From contig DILW01000071.1 of NCBI GenBank assembly GCA_002425245.1, positions 1 through 17,999 on the forward strand: a DNA stretch of 17,999 nt, read 5' to 3'. The notes under the pieces are model-generated. The model was not told the DNA's origin, ran no database searches, and was given only the letters and a program-made list of their open reading frames with translations. Origin of the DNA: Betaproteobacteria bacterium UBA5582. Its GTDB lineage: Bacteria > Pseudomonadota > Gammaproteobacteria > Burkholderiales > Rhodocyclaceae. Both the position numbers and the translations under genes were made by a program. Position 1 is the stretch's first letter, and each line of letters begins with the position of its first letter. This document shows, in pieces, positions 15,679 through 17,999 of this stretch.

Positions 15679-16731
15679 ATGCACAAGGTTCTGATCATTG
15701 ACGACAGCGAAATCAACCTGACCTTGATCCGGGCACTGGTGATCAAGCTCGGCGAATGCGAGCCGGTCCTGTTCGACAACCCGGTCAAGGCGCTGGAATG
15801 GTGCCGCAGCAACGAACCCGACCTGGTGATCGTCGACTACATGATGCCGGAGATGGACGGCCTGCGTTTCATTGCCGGTTTCCGGGCGCTGCACGGCCGG
15901 ACCGAGATTCCGGTGCTGATGATCACCGCCAACGACCAGAAGGATGTCCGCTACGAAGCGCTGCTTGGCGGCGCCAACGATTTCCTGACCAAGCCGATCG
16001 ACCGCATCGAGTTTTCGGCGCGGGTGCGCAACATGCTTGCCCTGCGCACCGGACAAAAGTTCCTTGCTGACCGCGCCGCCCACCTGGCCAACGAAGTGGC
16101 CGAGCGAACCCGGGAAATCCGCGACCGCGAACGGGAGTTGATCTACCGCATTTCGCGGGCGGCAGAATTCCGCGATCCGGAGACCGGCGCCCACATCCAG
16201 CGCATGGCGCACTATTCGGAGATCATCGCCCGCGGCCTCGACCTCGATGCCGCCACCTGCAACCTGATCCTGCGCGCGGCGCCGATGCACGACGTGGGCA
16301 AGATCGGCATCCGCGACCACATCCTGCTCAAGCCCGGCCGGCTGACGCCGCAGGAATTCGAAATCATGAAACAGCACGCCACCCTGGGTTACGAGCTGCT
16401 CAAGGACAGCGGTTCGGAGATCCTTCAGGCCGGCGCCGAAATCGCCCTCGCGCACCACGAGAAATACGACGGCAGCGGTTACCCGCGCGGCCTCAAGGGC
16501 AGTGCCATTCCGCTGTTCGGCCGGATCGTCGCGGTTGCCGACGTGTTCGATGCGCTGACCTCGGAGCGGCCGTACAAGAAGGCCTGGTCGCTGGATGATG
16601 CGATGCGTTTCCTGGAAGATGGCCGCGGATCACATTTCGATCCACTCTGCGTCGAGGCCTTCCTGGCTGGTTGGGAGGACGTCCTGGAAGTGCGCCAGCG
16701 CTTCCGTGACGAGGAAGTCCCGGTCATCTGA
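15679..16731 (+). CDS. Response regulator with HD-GYP c-di-GMP phosphodiesterase domain
   Basis: A 350-residue RpfG-like cytoplasmic protein. The receiver (1-120) has D8-D9, phosphoacceptor D53 in VDYMMPEMDG and K105 in LTKP. A coiled linker (about 125-155) leads to the HD-GYP domain, with E163, HDVGKIGI at 204-211, HHEKYDGSGYPRGLKG at 259-274 and VADVFDALTSERPYKKA at 286-302. All hallmark residues, including H204-D205, H259-H260 and GYP at 267-269, are present. Active enzyme would therefore degrade c-di-GMP, and phosphorylation would tune motility or biofilm state. It is transcribed divergently from yciI, and a stand-alone Hpt gene follows after 23 bases. No histidine kinase lies beside it, so phosphate probably arrives through that Hpt protein. 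Confidence 0.95.
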   Translation: MHKVLIIDDSEINLTLIRALVIKLGECEPVLFDNPVKALEWCRSNEPDLVIVDYMMPEMDGLRFIAGFRALHGRTEIPVLMITANDQKDVRYEALLGGANDFLTKPIDRIEFSARVRNMLALRTGQKFLADRAAHLANEVAERTREIRDRERELIYRISRAAEFRDPETGAHIQRMAHYSEIIARGLDLDAATCNLILRAAPMHDVGKIGIRDHILLKPGRLTPQEFEIMKQHATLGYELLKDSGSEILQAGAEIALAHHEKYDGSGYPRGLKGSAIPLFGRIVAVADVFDALTSERPYKKAWSLDDAMRFLEDGRGSHFDPLCVEAFLAGWEDVLEVRQRFRDEEVPVI

Positions 16732-16754
16732 ATCTGAACTGGAAGAAATTGAAT

Positions 16755-17096
16755 ATGAGCCCTTTCGTTTTCGACAAGGCGTCGATCCTGGAGAGACTCG
16801 GCGGCGACGAAGAAATCTTCGTGATGATGGTGGACATGTTCCTGCAGGACGTGGATCGTAACTGCCAGAGCCTGCGCGAGGCGCTTGGCGACGAGGCGGC
16901 CGTGCTGCAGCGTGAGGCGCACACGATCAAGGCCCTGCTGGCCACCTTTTCCGACAATGCCGGGGCCGAGCTGGCCCAGACCCTGGAATTGCGCGCCAAA
17001 ACCGGCGAACTGGCCGACGCGCCGGCGCGCGTGGATGTCCTGCTGGCGCGGGTTGCCGAGGTGGCCGACGTGCTGCGCCGGCTTTCAGTCGGGTAG
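16755..17096 (+). CDS. Stand-alone Hpt phosphotransfer protein
   Basis: A 113-residue single-domain histidine phosphotransfer protein. Its helices include ILERLGGDEEIFVMMVDMF at 11-29, typical of Hpt helix one. The phosphoacceptor is H56 in REAHTIKALLATF. The usual HxxKG reads HTIKA, with Ala for Gly, a mild departure. It should shuttle phosphate between a hybrid kinase receiver and a response regulator. GGAAG (16741-16745) precedes the ATG at 16755; an in-frame TTG at 16749 is less likely. It follows the HD-GYP regulator by 23 bases and is probably its partner. Its last 12 coding bases overlap the end of bioD on the other strand. Confidence 0.88.
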   Translation: MSPFVFDKASILERLGGDEEIFVMMVDMFLQDVDRNCQSLREALGDEAAVLQREAHTIKALLATFSDNAGAELAQTLELRAKTGELADAPARVDVLLARVAEVADVLRRLSVG

Positions 17097-17747
17097 CGAG
17101 AGGCGCTTGCCGGCCTCGGCCGGTGTAGTCTCGGGGGAGTAGGGCAGTACACCGAGCAGCGGTGCGTCGAGCAAGGTCTTCAAGATTTCCAGGTTTTCCT
17201 CGATCCGATCCATTTCCGGCGTTACCGAGTTGGCGACCCAGCCGGCAATGATCAGTCCGCGGTTGGCAATGGCCTCGGCGGTCAGTAGCGCATGGTTGAG
17301 GCAACCCAGACGCATGCCGACGACCAGGATCACCGGTAGCGCCAGTGTCACCGCCAGGTCGGCAGCGTTGCGGTGGGTGCCGAAAGGCACACAGAAGCCG
17401 CCAGCGCCCTCGACGATGATCAGGTCGGCGTGGCGGCGGGCCTCGGCGACGGTTTCGGCAATGCGCGTGAAATCGATATCGACTCCGACATCTGCGGCCG
17501 CGATATGCGGGGCGATGGCCGGAGCGAAGCAATAGGGATTGACGATCTCACCCGGCAGCTCGACGCTGCTCGCGGCGAGGATGCGGCGCACATCGTCGTT
17601 CTCGCCGCGGGCGTCGGTGCCGGCAGCAACCGGTTTGAGGCCGACGGCGGAAAGGCCGGCTTGGCGGGCGCGGTGGAGCAGGGCGCAGGTGACGTGGGTC
17701 TTGCCGACTTCGGTGTCGGTGCCGGTCAGGAAGAATGCGGAACTCAT
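17085..17747 (-). CDS. bioD: ATP-dependent dethiobiotin synthetase BioD
   Basis: A 220-residue cytoplasmic enzyme that closes the ureido ring of dethiobiotin from diaminopelargonate, CO2 and ATP. The P-loop is GTDTEVGKT at 9-17 and K38 in GLKPVAAG is the substrate-binding Lys. The acidic DD at 51-52 and VEGAGGFCVP at 112-121 with E113 complete the family pattern. NPYCFAPAIAPHIA at 70-83 is also typical. Length is normal. The ATG overlaps the upstream bioC TGA by four bases (ATGA), so the two are translated in tandem in a biotin operon that continues beyond the window. Its 3' end overlaps the convergent hpt gene by 12 bases. Confidence 0.96.
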   Translation of the reverse strand: MSSAFFLTGTDTEVGKTHVTCALLHRARQAGLSAVGLKPVAAGTDARGENDDVRRILAASSVELPGEIVNPYCFAPAIAPHIAAADVGVDIDFTRIAETVAEARRHADLIIVEGAGGFCVPFGTHRNAADLAVTLALPVILVVGMRLGCLNHALLTAEAIANRGLIIAGWVANSVTPEMDRIEENLEILKTLLDAPLLGVLPYSPETTPAEAGKRLSLPD

Positions 17748-17999
17748 GGGCGGGTGTGCAGGTAAATGATGTCGTAGGTCAGTGGCAGACCGTCGGCCTG
17801 GCGCAGGCTCTCGTAGGCAGTTTCCAGCCGGCGCAGCGTGCCTGGGCTCATCAGCCCGGTGCGCCGGCCGGCGCCCCCTTGATTGGCACCGGTGGCTTTG
17901 ACGGCGCGCAGTAAACTGCGCAAATCCGGATAGTGCAGTGTTTCGCGCCGCGATTGCAGTCCAATGTCAAAAAAAACCGCTGTTTCGGCCACAAGGCGG
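17744..17999 (-). CDS. bioC: Malonyl-ACP O-methyltransferase BioC, C-terminal part (partial)
   Basis: The last 84 or so codons of a gene whose 5' end lies beyond the right edge. The tail shows LRSLLRAVKATGANQGGAGR, then RRTGLMSPGTLRRLETAYE and GLPLTYDIIYLH. This matches the BioC C-terminal pattern of LL+xLKxxGA, a basic loop and a PLTYxxxY end. BioC methylates malonyl-ACP to disguise it for pimeloyl synthesis, the first biotin-specific step. Overlap with bioD supports the call. The reading frame stays open to the window edge. The methyltransferase SAM motifs are outside the window. Confidence 0.85.
   Translation of the reverse strand, partial: RLVAETAVFFDIGLQSRRETLHYPDLRSLLRAVKATGANQGGAGRRTGLMSPGTLRRLETAYESLRQADGLPLTYDIIYLHTRP

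Noticed and set aside
15577..16458. Minus-strand frame of 293 codons opposite the HD-GYP regulator, running into the yciI upstream region
   Set aside because: It could be mistaken for an upstream operon gene, but it mirrors conserved HD-GYP codons and the yciI promoter region lies within it.
17969..17976. Run of eight A residues in bioC as a possible frameshift or slippage site
   Set aside because: The frame continues normally through Val-Phe-Phe-Asp and there is no sign of a broken or alternative product.

Overview
The window is dense, GC-rich chromosomal DNA. Its gene families and their order suggest a betaproteobacterium, most likely Rhodocyclales (Azonexus/Dechloromonas-like). The clues are an assimilatory APS reductase-type CysH next to a one-chain siroheme sulfite reductase and a DUF934 protein, a yciI-bolA-parvulin operon, and a bioC-bioD pair. 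This placement rests on gene content only. No mobile element, CRISPR array, tRNA or rRNA was recognised, and no gene-free stretch exceeds 300 bases.

Layout. (1) 1-2426: the C-terminal end of a probable LysR-type regulator meets, tail to tail, a 771-residue minus-strand protein that fuses a cyclic-nucleotide-binding-like domain, an acetate kinase-like domain and a PduL-type phosphotransacylase. (2) 2558-6247: a lipoprotein sugar-type solute-binding protein is followed with no gap by a membrane hybrid histidine kinase. No transporter genes accompany them, so this looks like a sensory pair. (3) 6357-8584: katG with a strong ribosome-binding site and a textbook terminator. (4) 8634-9972: a DUF218 (YdcF/ElyC-like) membrane protein, converging on a secreted glutathione peroxidase-like protein. 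(5) 10017-14139: the assimilatory sulfate reduction operon cysI-DUF934-cysH on the minus strand, divergent from a CysB-like regulator. A short extra copy of the cysH 3' end lies downstream of cysH. (6) 14153-15580: a bidirectional terminator, then the minus-strand operon yciI-bolA-parvulin isomerase. (7) 15679-17096: a REC/HD-GYP response regulator followed by a stand-alone Hpt protein. (8) 17085-17999: bioD and the 3' part of bioC on the minus strand.

The genes fall into two-component and second-messenger signalling (hybrid kinase, HD-GYP, Hpt, possible cyclic-nucleotide sensor), oxidative stress defence (KatG, Gpx), sulfur assimilation (CysI, DUF934, CysH, CysB) and acetyl-CoA/acetyl-phosphate metabolism. 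The best candidate for a little-described system is the one-polypeptide acetyl-CoA to acetate module with its own N-terminal sensor domain. The solute-binding protein/hybrid kinase pair is second.
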